From contig BPHZ01000005.1 of assembly GCA_026003835.1 (NCBI GenBank), forward strand, positions 62,001 to 126,000: a DNA stretch of 64,000 nt, given 5' to 3'. The stretch comes from Herpetosiphonaceae bacterium. Its GTDB lineage: Bacteria; Chloroflexota; Chloroflexia; Chloroflexales; Herpetosiphonaceae. Shown one piece after another: positions 63,301-64,000 of this stretch. Both the position numbers and the translations under genes were made by a program. The notes below the pieces were generated by a model. It was not told where the DNA came from. It saw nothing but the letters and a program-made list of their open reading frames with translations, and did not search any database. Numbering within the stretch: the first letter of the stretch is position 1; every line of letters begins with the position of its first letter.

Positions 63301-64000
63301 GGATGCGAACCCCGATAATCCGTTCTACGCCAACAGGCTGGCGGAATCGATCCAGGGCCTGATCTGGCAGACAATTAAAACCCATTATCCCAATGTCAAG
63401 TACATTGTCCTGGTCGGCGGCGATGAGATTTTCCCCTTCTACCGCATCCCCGACGAGACGCTGCTGGCCAACGAGAGCGATTACCTGGCCGATTCGTTCA
63501 CCAAGAGTGGCACCATCCCGTATGGCAGCCTCGCCTCACGCTCCGTGCAGACCGACAACTTCTACGGCACTCCGCACGGCATCCCCTGGCGCGGCGGCCA
63601 GCTCTACCTGCCGCATCTGCCCGTCGGTCGTCTTGTTGAGCGGCAGGCCGAGATAAGCGAGTATCTCAGTAACTACCTCTACGGCCCATTTGAGCTGCAG
63701 CAGCAGGATACCGCCTTTGTCAGCGGCTACGACTTCCTGATCGACCAGGCGACGGCGATCAGCGAGACCTTCGATACGCTGGGTGTTACGCCGACGACTC
63801 TGATCGGCGACGACTGGGACGCGACCCAGCTGCGCGATGCCTGGATGCAAGGGAAACTGAACGGCATCGCCGATGCCCTGGACGTGCGGTTTTTCTCAAT
63901 CAATGGTCACTTCGAGCACTGGCGCACGATCGCCGCTGATCTCACAACCGATCTGACCGCAACACTGGTCTTCGAAGAGCCGCGCGCGCCAGGCGCTGCC
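60338..64000 (+). CDS. Secreted SBBP-repeat protein with C25 (gingipain-like) peptidase domain, cut by window end
   Basis: At least 1221 residues. Signal peptide (AISLLLVYLIIAGTAFVSA), then a PPC-like domain (IEPNDTWEAATNI...DVDWYKLFVPKPG) with six RISAVG hexapeptides, a DUF7948-type domain (FIPNEGQLDSQVRFQAQG; LYPGIDLHYEG), seven or so SBBP beta-propeller units (TYLGGxGxDxGxxIAVDxxGNxYVTGxTxSxDFP), and a C25-like caspase-fold domain (KYIVLVGGDEIFPFYRIP; FFSINGHFEHW with candidate catalytic His). The catalytic Cys would lie beyond the window. AAGGAGGA precedes ATG 60338. Probably cell-surface or secreted. Confidence 0.88.
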   Translation, partial: MNSRWWRAISLLLVYLIIAGTAFVSAPYTVSRSFALPVHDPLSGLVIEPNDTWEAATNIAEVSECGTLPCTFNIADGITSRDDVDWYKLFVPKPGITVSLDLTGLTDDLDMALLGDLSKPVTGTGNLDHVMDTGRISAVGRISAVGRISAVGRISAVGRISAVGRISAVSDASGNAAEQIDVTLWTTGTYYLLVFPSERGVMSDYTLAGAISSGYEPPDPATVPFTFNDPYGPDPDVEVLYLTNRKRMEELESQVMVQAGDLDSVSLPLSFIPNEGQLDSQVRFQAQGMGGTVSFSTDEVVFSLPSPSASTLTARLRFIGARAEPEVVGAERLSGVVNYLLGNDPAQWRTGLPTYAEIVYRDLYPGIDLHYEGVDGRLKGTYIVAPGMDPYRIRWSYEGAESVKIDEATGDLQVSLAGAESAIIEQAPIVWQDIDGRRVPVSASYAVAADGTISFALGAYDPAHPLTIDPLLTYSTYLGGSGIDKGQSIAVDRFGNAYIVGFTDTPGTPMTGSGGGGDIFIVKLSPTGRGLSSPSAPVYLSYIGGTGSDTPKAVAVDRAGNAYITGWTSSTDFPLVNPYEMDSGDNAEDAFVVALNSSGSISYSTYLGGDGADLGYGIDVDQNSKVYVVGHTSSISDLAFNALDSSFGGGSQDAFLAKLYWNGSNVDLAFATYLGGGGDDYGTGIALDQNGHMYVTGYTDSTDFPDWSATIGGGGGALDVFVARLLFDGSNTNIEYLARFGGSSDDMAQGIDVDNDGSVYLTGSTGSVDYPLGATPFDSSCGSDGACDGGFADAFVTKVSFDGISPTLDYSTYLGGTGLDTGHAIVVDDARDVFVTGYTTSANYVVTSDAPQPNFNGGPGDAFVTKLNIDGSSVLFSSYLGGSSNDAGGGGDDSGQDVALDSFGNVFVTGYTSSLDFPVSDALSANLNGSEDAFATRLRLNSTDPLMAMLQQLAEAPGAPRGAVIDLGPPQVGTPNGFPTIHDLYMEWDANPDNPFYANRLAESIQGLIWQTIKTHYPNVKYIVLVGGDEIFPFYRIPDETLLANESDYLADSFTKSGTIPYGSLASRSVQTDNFYGTPHGIPWRGGQLYLPHLPVGRLVERQAEISEYLSNYLYGPFELQQQDTAFVSGYDFLIDQATAISETFDTLGVTPTTLIGDDWDATQLRDAWMQGKLNGIADALDVRFFSINGHFEHWRTIAADLTTDLTATLVFEEPRAPGAA
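60739..60846 (+). repeat. Six 18-bp tandem repeats encoding RISAVG
   Basis: Unit CGTATTAGCGCCGTTGGT, six in-frame copies with a few synonymous changes, inside the PPC-like domain of the secreted protein. Copy number may vary between strains. Confidence 0.9.

Overview
The window is GC-rich, gene-dense bacterial chromosome. Gene content points to Chloroflexota: a three-S1-domain ribosomal S1-like protein, a ChlI/ChlD chelatase pair, LQRxxGN-type leader toxins, SBBP-repeat secreted proteins and a LexA with gapped AGAACA-type boxes. The phylum is an inference from this content; there is no 16S gene here.

Layout. 1-9.4 kb: a partial FAD oxidoreductase, receiver-like and membrane proteins, S1, a ChlI-ChlD chelatase locus joined by a candidate programmed -1 frameshift, hemW, a methyltransferase and an MFS exporter. 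9.5-13.4 kb: a thioredoxin-fold gene with an in-frame TGA (candidate selenoprotein), a membrane STAS protein, a metallopeptidase and SRPBCC/DUF1499 proteins. 13.4-18.6 kb: short-chain and zinc dehydrogenases, SRPBCC, a hydrolase remnant and a PucR/CdaR regulator. 18.6-19.2 kb: a 600-bp regulatory region with an exact sigma-54 consensus. 19.2-35.6 kb: a large one-direction glycan cluster with four GT9 heptosyltransferase-like enzymes, two GT4, three GT2, GmhB, HldE, a carbamoyltransferase, a radical SAM enzyme, a methyltransferase and an SDR. 35.6-39.1 kb: rplI and dnaB, the latter with a full-length intein. 39.2-43.3 kb: HIT protein, a papain-like toxin candidate, tRNA-Sec (selC), a DsbA-like protein and an RluA-type pseudouridine synthase. 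43.3-49.4 kb: a small SOS-type gene, hutI, an NlpC/P60 peptidase and a dipeptide epimerase separated by an IsrB/omegaRNA element, then lexA. 49.4-53.3 kb: an ADP-ribosyltransferase toxin, a small HTH protein and a DM13 protein. 53.3-64 kb: an SDR, a ThiF/JAMM pair, a giant adenylate-cyclase/ATPase/TPR regulator and a secreted SBBP/C25-like protein cut by the window end.

How parts fit. The in-frame TGA gene at 9562 and the tRNA-Sec gene at 40938-41034 support each other: the organism has the tRNA needed to read the TGA as selenocysteine. The glycan cluster can make an ADP-heptose-type donor, transfer it and carbamoylate a product. NlpC/P60 and the epimerase form a muropeptide-salvage pair now split by the IsrB element. 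LexA and the 43450 gene share near-identical operators inside perfect -35 promoters.

Caution on sequence quality. Six genes (near 16965, 40417, 42734, 45769, 50781 and 57648) are each broken by what looks like one extra G/C in a short G or C run; removing one base restores a full-length family member every time. I treat five as probably intact genes with a sequence error (or slippage), and one (the hydrolase at 16.9 kb) as a true remnant because its 5' part is also missing.
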